DNA of 64,000 bases from contig CM077820.1 in NCBI GenBank assembly GCA_039720395.1, forward strand, positions 14,779,848-14,843,847, written 5' to 3'. Positions 12,351-24,615 of the stretch are shown here, piece after piece. The position numbers and the translations under genes are program-made. Numbering within the stretch: position 1 is the stretch's first letter; each line of letters opens with the position of its first letter. Below the pieces are notes generated by a model that searched no databases, was not told where the DNA came from, and saw only the letters and a list, made by a program, of their open reading frames with translations. Source of the DNA: Liquidambar formosana (taxonomy: Eukaryota > Streptophyta > Magnoliopsida > Saxifragales > Altingiaceae).

Positions 12351-13465
12351 GCAATAGTAGTGGTACACGGAAAATGAGGGAAGACTTGATTAGGCAGACT
12401 CTATAAATAAAAAAGCTATCAATTCATTGCAATAATCGTTGTCTCATGATTTGATAGAAAGTTATATCTAGCCGTGAGAAGTGGGCAAAGACTCTATGAA
12501 GCCAGCCAGTCAAGGTATGGGGATCTCAATTTAATAGGTTTCAATTTGGAACTAGTGGGTCGCACCATATAGAAACAAAATCGCTTTTGAACAGGTTTTT
12601 AAATAGAACAAGCTTTTGTTTGTGATTTCTGTTGTTTTTTGGTTTTTCCTTAATATATGTACTTGCTTAACCCCAAAAAATAAATAAATAAATAAATAAA
12701 TAAAAAAAGGGAGAAGAGAACTTGTTTGTCTTATTGAATCACTTTTAAATAGGTTTTTAAATATGTTTTGATGGCAATTCTCCAAGACCAATCACTGAGT
12801 ATGGTCATATTGAATCCTATAGCCTACTGTTTACCCGTGAGGATTGGGGCATTGCATTTTATGAAGTCAGTCAATAAATGTATCTAAATTAAAGCAGCAC
12901 GTCAATGTCAATACAAGTGTAATTCATTTTTGGCCATACAAGTATTTAGTGTAAATATTGGGTTGGATTTGATCGACAATATTATCTCCTTGCATTGTTA
13001 TTCACGTTCGGTCATGATCTTGACTAGGCCATTCTGATTAATCTACTCTTTGTTTTTTTCTTGGGTGGGACACGATTGGTAAGACAGGTTAGGCAGTGAT
13101 TTATCAAAATTTTAAAAACAAAAATGCCAAAATTTAGCTTGAAACAATATGTACGATTCTGGGGCAACCTCATGAAATTGTTTTGGTTTTAGAAATTGGG
13201 ATAGGTACATGAACTCTTCTCCACCTAAATATTGCTATAAATAAGAAACACCCCTCAGCCAAAATAATTATAAATTTTAAATTATGAATAATACCCCGTA
13301 AATAAACCAAAGACCCAACTCTTTCAAAATTTTGCTTGGAAGTTGGAACTCTATGTCAAAATAATCTTATATGATTCAAGATTGGCCTTCTATGTAGGAA
13401 AAAATGAGGTAGTGAAAATAAATGTTTGGACATCAAACATTTACAAAATACTCTGCTCTCTCTCG

Positions 13466-13504
<39 letters not shown>

Positions 13505-13815
13505 TCTCTCTCATAAAATACTTCCAAAGTGCTTCTCATTATTCTTTAGGTCACTTCTAACTACACCGCAAGTGTATAGATTTGTACACCCTTTAAAATA
13601 TGAAATCTGATTACAGTGCAAGTGCATAGTACTTCTCCCGCATGACTCCTTGAAATGCAGAGTAGGTTCGATATTGAAAAGGGAAAAAATGTCTTGAATT
13701 TTGAAGTTATAATTCGTGTTGCTTGTGGATTGTAACTTCCCATTTCTCACCAATATTATGACTACCGGCTTCCTAACAGAAGAATGGGATAAATTGTTCG
13801 TAAAAAATATATAGA
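12351..13815. other. Orphan RLP 5' flank, then gene-less DNA with (CT)n
   Basis: 12395-12620 is another copy of the RLP upstream block (GCCGTGAGAAGTGGGCAAAG, AATTTGGAACTAGTGGG). 12830-13060 repeats the module seen at 28200-28450. A CT microsatellite lies at about 13469-13512. No coding sequence. Confidence 0.55.
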
Positions 13816-14570
13816 ATACTTGATTTTCAATTAAAGTTAACTCACAGCAAAACAAGTTTAAGGTCTAAGACCAATTCTCATTTCATTGATCCATAGCAAT
13901 TTTCAAAACCCTTTCCAATTTATTCATTTATTCACTTGAATGCCACATATATATCATATGTGGCCATGTGGGCTTGACTTTCTATTCAGCCAGTCTCCAT
14001 TATTGAAATCTCCCTAGTACTTAAGATTTGAGCGTAGAAATAGGATCACCCATGGTAGAAATTCGGGGAAGACACATTTACCCCAAGACTTGGAAGGGGA
14101 AACACATTGAGCGGAGGCGGAATAAAAGAACAAATTTAAATTACACCCAATGACGGCTCCCAAGTTGACTATCTTTGCATAACGATGAAACCCTAAAATC
14201 CAACCCTTATATATGTGGGTTATAAGTTTATAACATAAATGAACGAGTCGGGTCAAAAATACCCAACTAAAATGAATTAAAATGGTGATTCAAGACAATA
14301 CCCAACAAAACACACAGTAACTCAAGTTCAATGACGTTCCACTTTCATTTTAGGTATTCTAGAATCCAAGTACATAAATATATATCCATTTGGCTTGCCT
14401 CTAGCCACAAAACCATAATATTCCAAAGTGTAGTCTCATACATTAGAAATCTATAATTTTCCGTCTGAAAACCATGTTTGGGCATTTAATATTTAAATTC
14501 TCAAAATTAGCCCCATTTGCAAAACATAAAGCTTTATTAATAAAAGCTTGAAATTATAAGTCCAATCTCC
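13815..14570. repeat. Dispersed repeat block Q, copy 1
   Basis: Runs from ATACTTGATTTTCAATTAA through CAAAACATAAAGCT. Its partner is 38345-38870, downstream of RLP copy 2, and the first ~150 bp also occur at 27655-27800. Several hundred bases of clear similarity with indels. No coding signal. Confidence 0.7.
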
Positions 14571-15433
14571 AAGTACTTCCCATGGCAATGTTATTCTAAA
14601 AAATTGTGATGAAAGATGTGGATGCAGCTAAAAAGAGTGAAATTATTTCTAATTACTATTATGTTTTTTTTAATTTCTTAATTTTGATTATCATAAAGTC
14701 TATGTACTATTTACTCTCAACAGGTAGGTTTATAAGAAATTCAGCCAAAAATGACTTCAAGATTTCCAAGATTTGCCTTCAATTAAGGTAAAAAAAAGTG
14801 TTGGTGAAAATATTTGTTTGGAACTTCTCCAGCATATCCGGCTATAGTAGAACTTCTCCAGCATGACTTCATGTTGCTTATACCTTTATTGTAACTATAA
14901 AGGACCTTATTTACACTTTTCACCCCGGCAGTTATCGTGTTTGTCGTTGGAACAGGTGCATATGGAGTGTTGAAACTTGGAAGTACCTAGAGAATGACAA
15001 ACTTAAAGGCCAAAAGTAAATTTTCTCGAATGTAAACCGTTGTATGTAGGCAACACTACAAAAATCTAAGGCTTTGCGGACTGATAAAACAGCTGTTAAA
15101 TCCATCAATCAAGTAAGTGGTGGCAAAAGGGTGAGGCAAACATGTCAATGCTAGCCATTCTGTTGGAAAATAACAAAATCTATTTAATAAACCAATAACA
15201 AATACTTTTATTTTTTGTTTTAGTTCAATCACAACAAATACAATGTGTTGCTTTGGAATTTTTTAAATTCAAACACACAAGTACCCAAAAATCAACCAAG
15301 CAACCACAAAAGTCTCTAAACTAAAGCACCCATTCATTTAGCTTCGCACTCTCATGTCCTCAACCAGAAAAAAATAAATAAAAACTTAAAAAAGACAAAA
15401 AGAAATTAAATTAGGAAACTATACATACTCCGA
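14571..15433. other. Gene-less stretch
   Basis: AT-rich, one approximate repeat of AGAACTTCTCCAGCAT near 14820-14865. Nothing else recognised. Confidence 0.5.
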
Positions 15434-15508
15434 GTGCGTAAAAACTTATTCTCAAAATGCCCGGATTACACCCATTATGTGGTGGTTTTGGATGCACATT
15501 ATACACTA

Positions 15509-15707
15509 GCATGGGAAGAGGTGATTGCTTACAGAGTTATGGGATATTACCAGATTTGGGCAGCAGTTAATTAAAGCTTAACAGTTAAGGATATTATAGG
15601 AGAGTATCATCTGCCTTCAAGTGCTAATCCAATCCAAGGTTTCCAGTAGCCTTTTTCAGTATAAATAGTAAGGGCTTTGTGATTGAACTTATCATCTTGA
15701 CTCACGA
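15509..15707. mobile_element. LTR-like insertion in duplication copy A
   Basis: About 190 bp present in copy A but absent from copy B, where CACTA joins CTTTCAAG directly. It holds a TATAAATAG box and resembles a fragment of a Copia-type LTR. No clear TG..CA ends or target-site duplication, so the class is uncertain. Confidence 0.4.
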
Positions 15708-16797
15708 CTACTTTCAAGTTTCAAGTTCAGGGGAAAATTCTGATAGGAGAAAATAAAAATTCCAAGGTTAATAGTTTCACTTTTTAAATTTTTCATGACT
15801 TTTACATACATGGAGTCTTCTTGCAATAAAGCTTACAGCCAAAGTTTATAAATGATTATTTCTTCATTACAAATCCATCAAATTCAACAGTGTTTATCCT
15901 CCAAGATTCCTTTTTATGTTTTCACCCTAGAACATGGCATTTTTAAAATTAAACAGTAATGACTGACATGTCCACTTTTGCACAAGAACTTCACATTTGT
16001 CATAGGCACTCCTGACTAACATGCTTTCCTACAAATTTTGTTGATTTTCTAGGCTTTCAGAACTTCCCTTTCAAATTTTCTACATATCAGCTTTAACTTT
16101 CTAGACCTAAATAAGGTTGTGATTTGTCGATGAACTGAAGTTTTTGTCCAATCATAAACTTCTTAATTTTACTTTGAAGTCATGAGAACAATTATAATTT
16201 TAAAATTGCATATGCCAACCAAAGCTCTGTGTGTGTGGGCGGGTGGGCCGCGGGCGTGGGCGTGTGTGTGTACATATATAATAGATAACAGAACCAAATA
16301 ACTTCAGAAGGAAAAGAGGGAATAAATGCAGCTTTAGACCAACAGGTTACAATCGAAAACTAGTTCATTACTTCATTATAAAATATGTCTTGACATGGAT
16401 ATGCCTATCAGACTTGAGTTTGAACCGGATTGGACCAAAAACCAGATTTCCCAAATGGGCCCATCAATTCTCAGGGTGAATTGAACAAAGTTGCACTGTC
16501 ATGTAAACAAATGTGCTCAACAACAGATAGAAAGAGAAGACATGCAAGACATTAGCACCAAGTTGCAAAAAAGCTTTCTTGGGGACAAATAGGTGGGTTA
16601 TATATGGTCCGTATAAACAACTCAAATCTCACATGGCAGGATAAATGTATATTAGATTAATTTATGCAACAAAGAAGTTACATAATTGCAACCAGAAAAG
16701 CTGATTCTTAATCTTGCATAAGGGGTAATACAATCCCAAAACAATGTTAGGAAATTTTTATTGAACACAGGGAAAAATGTACATTGTTTCTGCTTAC

Positions 16798-17800
16798 CAA
16801 TTTTTGACTCTGATGCAGATGATAGAAATACTGTCGCATCTGGTTCTTGAGATGGAAAACTGACCATGTCATATAGCTTTCCTGCCATAATGAGTAATAT
16901 TGATCCACAAATCACAATATAGAATTTTGCTAAAGAATGCATATACCAATGGGTAAATTCACATTCAGATCAAGCTACTTTAGAGATTGAGTTTGCATGG
17001 TAAACATGGAAAAATGGGTGTCAAAATGAAAATTTTCCATACACATCACAGATGGAAATTTACACTCACCAGATGACCCCTCAAAACTGCCCAACTTTCC
17101 ATCATGATGAAGCTTGAGGGAAAATTCTTGCCCATCAAAATCAGGAGGCTGCAACACACATGAAGTAACATAATAAACTCAATGCGGCTAAAAATCTTAA
17201 ATTAAGCACCCCCCCCCCCCCCCCCCAAAAAAAAAAAAAAAAAAAAAAAAAGAAAGAAGAAGAGGCCTACCACCACCAAAAAAGAGAGAAAAAAGAAAGG
17301 AAGAAAGATTCCATTTGTTGCCATGGAAGGCATTTTCGGATGTTTACTTTTATTTTAGTCTCTTCAGTTAGGCTGCCTAATCAAACAAGTTCATACTAAG
17401 TTGAGGTGACTGAACACAAGAAATTTATCAACACGAGCCATTTGAACATTAGTTGGGCCGCCACGAAAGTTTTCTATAAAAGAAAATCGTTTCCATCACT
17501 TTTTTATCCTAGTGTAAGAAAATCACAACATCATCATAACTATTACAGTTTGTAATGAACCTGGTATTGTATTGTTCATCCCCGAGATTTGATGGAAACA
17601 ACAAGAGCCTAAAGGCTGAAAGGAAATCTTATGTGATTAATAGGCCACTGAATTAGCCAAAGCTCTGTTGAATCCGTCAAACTGAGTTCAACAAGGGGTT
17701 CCTCTTCCTTCACATCCTCCGGAAATTCTAGTGGAGGTTTATAACACTCTTCATCAGCAGCATTCATTTCCCCACTGAATTCAACTTGCCAATGAAATGT
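16798..17800 (-). pseudogene. Mediator-associated protein 2-like, copy A, lacking last exon and one splice donor
   Basis: Seen: three minus-strand exons. Exon 17633-17800 carries the ATG at 17767 and encodes VELSLTDSTELWLIQWP. Exon 17070-17148 encodes PPDFDGQEFSLKLHHDGKLG. Exon 16798-16881 encodes SQEPDATVFLSSASESKI. Acceptors (TTCATAG, TTGCAG, TGGCAG) and two donors (GTGAGT, GTAAGC) are intact and phases agree. Known: this exon order and wording match the small plant nuclear protein annotated as mediator-associated protein 2. Odd: the donor after the first coding exon reads ATAAGA where copy B has GTAAGA (17631-17632). The last exon, present in copy B just past the duplication edge, is missing. 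Inference: a truncated duplicate that cannot give the full protein. Confidence 0.75.
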
Positions 17801-18375
17801 CTATGAACAAAAAACAAATAATAGTTCCAAGAAGGAAAAAGAAAAGTAAAAGTAAAAGAAACTAATCAGGAAACATAGTTGTCAAAACACGTGTTGTCTA
17901 GGCACTCGCCTAAGTACATAAGTGTTGTATTATGCTAATTGTGATTATAACATCATGTCAAATAAATAGTAGTGATGTAAAAAATGAAAATGTGTACTCA
18001 TAAAGGTTGGTGGTCCTATCCCATTTAAGAAAAGCATACTTGTTAACTATTAGGTGATTGTATGTTGTAAACATTTATAGAAAATTCAGCAGCATTTCAC
18101 TATAGTTCTCCGGTACATAATTAAGAGAGTAAAGTACATTGTACTTCCCACTCTAAACTTGGGTAGCAGAGAACATCTAAAGAATGTACCGAATGATCCA
18201 AAAATGTATCCAACATGTCAAAACCTAATAGTTGAGAAGTATGCAGTCCTAAACTGTCCATATGGACAATCCAAGAATGATGCCAACTACCCTTATCAAC
18301 AGATAGATTATGTCAAGAATTAGTCTGTATCATAATGTTGAAAAAAAAATGTAAGAACCACCTTGTATCCACATA

Positions 18376-18650
18376 ATCATTCTTGAATAGGGCATCTAAG
18401 GGAGCATGAATATGGTATGCAACGTTAGATCAATGTCATGATAAATATTGAAAAAAAATTAATAAAAAAAAAAAAAAAACATAAGGATATTAAAACATGT
18501 GAAATGTATATAACATCACTTGAACAGGGCATCTGACGGAGCAAGAATATGCTATGCAAGGTTAGATAAATGTCATGATAAATATTGAAAAAAAAAAAAT
18601 TAAAAAAACATAAGGAAATAAAAACATGCGAAATGTATATAACATCAATC
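18376..18650. repeat. ~145-bp tandem duplication inside copy A
   Basis: GGGCATCTAAGGGAGCATGA and GGGCATCTGACGGAGCAAGA start two successive units, each ending near AAATGTATATAACATCA. Copy B (36250-36380) has one unit. Confidence 0.8.
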
Positions 18651-18777
18651 AACTAATATAGTGTCCAAAAAAAGGAGTCATAAATGCTTTGAGTGAAAAC
18701 AGAATGTTACAGAGAATTACTCCATACCCTACTTTGTGATTGCTTCTTGAAATGAATAAGAACAGATTATTCCTTAA

Positions 18778-19361
18778 GGGCCTGTTCGTTACCTATGAAT
18801 TTAAGGTGGGAAATTTTGAGCTATTAGGAACTGATAGAAATTTGGCTCTTCATTTGACAAGATTATCGGGAACCAAAATACCTGCGAATACCTCAATTCC
18901 CATGAAATGCAGGATTATAAACTCCAATTGCAAATTCTAACTTCATTAATGTTATGAGCTTGCTAACGATTATACTCAATATCCATTTTTCTATACCCAA
19001 AAAATAATTAGAATAAAATTGGTTGGTAAACAGTCAGGGCATTTTTGGGCACAATAATCATAAAGTTATTAGACTAAAATTGGTTGGTAAACAGTCGGGG
19101 CATTTTTTTCATTTCCAAAAATCAAGTGACCTGGTTAAAATATGTGATTTTTGGTTTTCTTCATCCCAGGAAAAGAGAAGAAGTGATTTTCGGTTTTGAA
19201 CAGCTTAAATTGACAAGACCTGAGATGATTTTGGCAAGATTAGATTTTCTTTTATTACAAATAATCAGTCAAAGAGAGAAGTCTTTTTGAAATCCTAGGA
19301 CCATCCAAACAACATTAACCTTAAATCTCTGAATTAAAACTCTTAGCAAACGAACAGGCCC
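18778..19361. mobile_element. Non-autonomous TIR element (MITE), copy A
   Basis: Begins GGGCCTGTTCGTT and ends with its reverse complement AACGAACAGGCCC; similarity extends ~27 bp inward. No clear target-site duplication, so the superfamily is left open. Also contains a ~65-bp internal tandem repeat (TTGGTTGGTAAACAGTC, twice) that is single in the copy at 36747-37292. Confidence 0.75.
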
Positions 19362-20045
19362 TTGAAGGAAACTACAATGCTTAAGATAACAAATCAGAAG
19401 AGACCCTTTATGAGAAAAGCTCTTTGGAAGAATTCACAAAATTGATCTCCAACAACAGAAACCAAAAAACTGAGACCATAGTACTGCTCAATTTAGTTTA
19501 TGAGAGCAAAAACACAGCAAAGAGAACATTAAACCGCAACCCAAATGCCAATAACCAAGATAAATATCCGGAGCAAGAACAGAATAGAAGAACAGACAAT
19601 CTGGACAACACCTCAGAAAACCACTTCGAAATTGAAGAAAAGCCACTTCTCCACGAACCGACTCCACAACACAAGCAAAGAAACCTAGAGAAATATATAT
19701 GTTTATATACACAGCACAGGAAATCATAGCCAAACAACAAAAACCCTAAAAATCGAATAAAAAAACCCTAAAAATCAATTGTATCTGCGTATCTGTCGGA
19801 ACAGAAGTAGAAGAAATCGAACCAAAATAGGTGAGGAAGTGAGTCAGAGAGCGAGAGAGAGAGAGGAATCTGTACCGATTGAGGGATTGCTACAGCGATC
19901 GGCTTCTTTAAGCGAGTGCGATGGCTTCTAGTGAGGCTGTCCAATGACCGCCGATGGTACTATCGGAGACAGCTGTAGCGAGGACGATGAGATGGCCGAC
20001 GATGAGGTGAGGATTTTTGCGGAAAAGCGAGCTACAAATATGCTC

Positions 20046-20171
20046 AGGCTTTTTGCCCGTCCTTAACCCTCTGTTTGGTTCATGGATTTTGCCAAGGAAA
20101 GAAAATAAATTGTAAGGAATTACACTTTCCTTTGTTTGGTTGCAATGGAAAAGTGAGAGGAAAAAAAAAGG
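20046..20171. mobile_element. MITE fragment split by MULE 1
   Basis: TTTGGTTCATGGATTTTG and CCTTTGTTTGGTTGCAATGG are shared with the MITE at 56669-56888. The remainder probably lies beyond the MULE at 21700-21790. Confidence 0.45.
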
Positions 20172-21692
20172 GCAAACTACATTTTAGTGTCACTAACTAT
20201 ACCCCAAATTTCAATGTGGTGTACAACCTTTTAATTTGCACAATTTAGTGCACTAACTTTGCATATGCGTTTCAATGTGGGAAAACACTAAACGGACATT
20301 TGGTTCCTAACGGAAAAGCTCACGTGCACTCACGTGTTGGCTAGCAGGCACTGACGTGGCATCCCAGCTGGCCCTCTCTCTTTCTATTGCCATGGATCCT
20401 CCATCTTTCTCCGGTATACATCCTTCCCTCTCCACCGCCGATCATTTCAGATGGACAAGGAAGTGGTTTAACAAAAGCACAATCTTCTCCTTCTGCTTCT
20501 ACTTCTTCCTCATTTTTTTTTTTTTTTGTTGCTTGTGTAAATTTTGAAGAGGAAAATTTACAGAACAGAAGGAGAAAAAGAAAAAAAAAAAATGGAGAGA
20601 AACGGAGAGAGAGAGAGAGAGACCTCGACAATAGTCACTCCGGCCAAGTCCCCACTCCGGTTAACCCATAGATTCCATACTTCGGCTAACTCCATTTTTT
20701 CCAGCCAACCTTTTTTTCATTTTTTTTTCTTTTTAAATTTAAAACTTTAATCAAACATTGGAACAGAGCACGGCGGCGAGACCTCAACGACAGCCACCTC
20801 TTTCTCTATCTCTGCCCTATCCCCTCACGTGCAGATATGGGAACATTTGCCCCTCGTTGCTATAGTTCTCACCACAGGAAGGAAGGAGGAGAGAATGAGA
20901 TGGGAAGGTAGGAGAGGGAAGGAAAAAAAGGAAAAAAAAAAAAAAAAACAGAGGAAAACAAATCAAAGAAAAGATCGTTGTTGCTTTGCCGATGTCGGAG
21001 ATGGTGTTGTAGAAGTTGTCGAATCATCTGTCAGTGATTGGAAGGCGTTGGAGGGTTTCAACGATGGGTCTCGTCGGAGGGTTTCAGCGATTGACGTTGG
21101 GTCTCGTCGACTGTGGTGTTCGAGCAGTGGCGGAAAAGGGAGTCTCGATGGCGAAGGTGCAACAGAGGTTCCAATGACAAATGGGGACTTCGTGGGGTTC
21201 GATCAGTGGTGAGATTGACGGCTGGATCTCGCCGGCGATCTAATAGTGATTCGATAGGAGTGTTGGTGCACTTGGCAAGGACTATGGTAGAGGGTTTCAC
21301 CTGCAATGCTGCTCGCCGGTGGAGTCTCTTGATGGCGGAGTTTGTCAATAGTGGCAGAGGGTTTCAACAATGCTAGCGTGATAGCGGTGATGCTTGCACA
21401 CTGGTGGTGTGATGGATCTAAGATGTGATGGATTCAGGAAGTAAGGGTTGATGAAAATGGTGATGATGCAAACGGTGTGGAGGTTCACAGCGATAGTTAA
21501 ATGGCCACGGGGATGCCATGTCAGCGCCAGCTAGCTACCACTTGAGTGCACGTGAAGAAACTTAACGTCCGTTCAGTGCTTTCCCATATTGAAATGTATA
21601 TGCAAAGTTAGTACATTAAATTGTGCAAATTAAAAATTCGTACATCACATTGAAATTTGGAATATAATTAGTGACACTAATATGTAGTTTGC
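20172..21692. mobile_element. Non-autonomous Mutator-like element 1
   Basis: Terminal inverted repeats of about 185-190 bp (20172-20365 and 21511-21692), starting GCAAACTACAT.TTAGTGTC and reaching the CATGGCATCCC region. The ends sit in A-runs, so a 9-bp target duplication cannot be verified. The ~1.1 kb interior is richer in G+C than the surroundings (for example the GTCTCGTCGGAGGGTTTCAG area), as in Pack-MULEs, but no protein domain was recognised and there is no transposase. Confidence 0.85.
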
Positions 21693-22521
21693 ACAAAAAA
21701 AAAAATTAGGGAAAATTCGGGTGAAAATCCTAAATTTTATTCTCCGTTTAAAAACATTAGGAAAGTATGGAAAATATGGGAGAAATTTTTATCTAGCTCA
21801 ACCCCTCGACTCTCACGAACAAATCCCCCACTTCCTCACCTTCCACCCTTCGAGGTGCGACCGCTTACAATAAACCACGGACCTCCATTAAACCACCAAT
21901 CAGCTATCATCGTCAACGACATCTGACCGCCGTTCACCGTCCTTAAACTCAAATCGATGACTGAGCACTCATAATCTCAAATCTGGTGGCATATGCATTG
22001 TGAACTGAAATCCATGCTACTGTGGAACGCTCGTTGCTCATCATCGTGTTCACCGCTTGAGTTGACGATGATCTCTCTTATTATCATTAAAATTCAATAC
22101 GGTATTGCATATTAACAAGATTTCTGGGATCAATACACAATTTAATTGATCATGAACCTGTGTCTCAACTCTCAACTGTTTGACAGTTAACACACTGTAA
22201 CGATAAGTTTTATGTTTTTCAATCCAGGTTATTCACACCCACACACACTACTACTCCAGCATCTGATTTTCGGGGTGGGTTTCATCACCGATATAAACTT
22301 GAGAGAGAGGAGAAATGCAAAAGTTGGGTATGAATTTTGTTGCAGAGGGTGATAGAGAGATGGGTGGGGTTCTTCACCTAAAGAGGTGTCTTGCAAAAGA
22401 ATGAATGAATAACCTTCGATGGGTGGGCACTGTCTTTGTCAGCCAAGGCTTCAAAACTTTATCTTCTACTCCATTTTTTTAATCCATTTTTTCACTTTCC
22501 ATTGTGTGTTCATTTATTTAT
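21693..22521. other. Gene-less stretch
   Basis: About 21820-22080 is moderately GC-rich but no long frame or motif is recognised. The rest is ordinary intergenic DNA. Confidence 0.5.
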
Positions 22522-23886
22522 GGGTAAAATGCAAAAAACCCCCATCCTATTATTACCCATTTTGCAGGTTATCCCCCTCTAATAAAAAACCTATTAAAAT
22601 ACCCCTCATATTGACTAGGGTTGGCAAAGTGCCCCCTACCGTCCAATTAATGTTAGAAAACTAACGGGAAACCACACGTGACTGGTACGTGACACTAATT
22701 ATTATATTTTTATGACAAAAATGCCCCCACCTTTATATTGATTTTTCTCTCTTCCTCTACACCTTCCATCACTTTTGTTGCCGGCTAACTTTACCACCGG
22801 TAAGTTATGTACGTTCTTCAAATAATGATCAAGGCCCTCCCCAAAGAAAAAATGCAGTGAAATGAAGGAGTGGCTCTTGATTTTACCAAAAAAACAAAAA
22901 AAAAAAACAAACAAGCAAAGAAGAAGAAGAACGGATACCTCCGCATAGACGCCGGCATCCATGGCTCACCCTCCATTTTTTTTATTTTTTTCTTTCTTTA
23001 GCCAGAATCCATGGCTGCCCCCACCCCCCAATTTCACCCCCTAATTTTTTATTTTTTCCTTCTTTAAGCTCAAGAACCCCAAAGGCATCCATGGCTACAC
23101 CCCATTTTTTTTGCTTTCTTTAACCGCCATCCATGGCTGCCCACCCCCCCATTTCTTTTATTTTTTCTTTCTTTAGCCGGCATCCATGGCTTCCCCCACC
23201 CCAAATTTTTCATTTTTTCTTTCTTTAAGCTCAAGAACCCCAAATTGATTTTACAAAAAAACAAAACAAAAAAGAAAAACCAGTGGTCATCTCCAATAAG
23301 GGTAGACGCCGCGCATCCAATACCGCTGTAAGCCCCCGAGCACAATCGCTGCAAAATTCACACAAAGTCGTTGCAAACCCAGGACCCTTCAGATCGTTGC
23401 TTTCTTGGAGTTTTGAAGCTCCATAGCCAGATTTGTGGTGGGGTTCAAAGTGGCTAATCTCCATAGCTATATTTGGGTTATGGTTGGGGTTTGAATTGTA
23501 GATCTGAACCAGGTGCATGTGCAATCTAGACGGTGACTCCTCCTTGATCTGAACCAGATGCGTGGGTTTTGGTCGTAGCGCCGCCGACCATAGTTGCCAC
23601 GTAATATCGCCGGCCACAGTGACAGAGGGATAGATGCATCGCCGGCCATGGCAAACACGCAGAGAGAGAGAGGTGTGTGTCCGACGACCCGAGGAGCAGG
23701 CATATGCCTCATACAAAAACGCAGTGTTTCATACAAAAAAAATCAAGGGTAAAATTGACTTTTACTTATTCTGTTAACGGCGTAGCCCCCTGGACTAATA
23801 TAAGGGGTTTTTTGGTGAGTTTCTTATTAGAGAGGGGTAACCTGCAAAATGGATAATAATAGGAGGGGGTTTTTTGCATTTTACCC
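22522..23886. mobile_element. Non-autonomous Mutator-like element 2
   Basis: Inverted ends of ~110 bp beginning GGGTAAAATGCAAAAAACCC; both reach a CGTTAAC-type word. Flanked by 9-bp near-identical duplications TTTATTTAT (22513-22521) and TTTACTTAT (23887-23895), as expected for Mutator. The interior has a minisatellite and a GC-rich part (23280-23720). No transposase. Confidence 0.88.
22949..23245. repeat. Minisatellite inside MULE 2
   Basis: Four to five irregular ~60-80-bp units built on GCATCCATGGCTGCCCCC, then CCATTTTTTTTATTTTTTCT and TTCTTTAGCC. Two units also carry TTTAAGCTCAAGAACCCCAA. Confidence 0.8.
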
Positions 23887-24615
23887 TTTACTTATTTTTA
23901 TTTTTGAGTAACATTAATATTTTGGGTAAATGTTGTGCTCAAAATTATCCCTTTAAAAGTAATTTTCATAATTTTAATTTTTTATTTTAAGATAAGCTTC
24001 AATAGTGTTAGACTTTTAGCTAATCAAAAACGGCTTGGTCGATTGGAGTTGAGCTATATATCATGTTGAATTATTTGTTATGAATTTTTCACTTAAATAG
24101 TATTGTATTTTTACATGAATTCTCTTATTTTTCTTTCTTCTTATTTTTCCTAGATAACCAAACAGAAGAAAACTTTTTATTTTTTTTTATTTATATTTTT
24201 TTTTCCCTTCTTTTTTCTTTCCCTTGCAATTTAGAAATAAAATATAGAAATAATTTCCCCTAACAAAAAACGTATCATGGAAATCAGTATATAGGATATG
24301 AAAACTTACCCATTTTAATTATTGCAACGCTGAGGTGAAAATTTTTTAGAATTTTTTTTTAATGTAACAAAAATCTTATAGATAATAGAAAGAGAAAATC
24401 AAGAAAAAAAAGAATCGATTGGATAAAAAGGCCTTCTTACTCTAGCTATAAAAAAGGAAAAGACATACCTTTATTTCAAAAAGAAATATAGTCACCTTGA
24501 AGTAGTCTTGAACAGTAGTCATTTCCTCAATGTAAAACACTTATTCTTAGAGGTTAAGACGTGATGTGACCGTCTAAAAAAAAGCCATATAACGATAGTT
24601 ATTAAATTATATATA
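23887..24615. other. Gene-less AT-rich stretch
   Basis: Contains poly-T tracts and faint MITE similarity near 24120-24230. No gene. Confidence 0.5.

Larger units (their letters stand above)
15434..20035. repeat. Segmental duplication, copy A
   Basis: Aligns in the same orientation with 32898-37968, from GTGCGTAAAAACTTATTCTC to a common end at AAAGCGAGCTACAAA. Copy A has its own additions: an LTR-like insert (15509-15707), a C-run/A-run (17209-17261) and a ~145-bp tandem duplication (18376-18650). Copy B carries three later retro-insertions instead. Both contain the same fold-back element in the same place, so that insertion predates the duplication. Confidence 0.9.

Noticed and set aside
19424..19729. 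101-codon plus-strand frame (and the similar one at 37355)
   Set aside because: Lies in the long 5' untranslated intron region of the mediator-associated gene copies; the two copies diverge by frameshift, so not conserved as protein.
20829..21376. Overlapping frames of 87-127 codons
   Set aside because: Inside MULE 1, no recognised domain, mutually overlapping.
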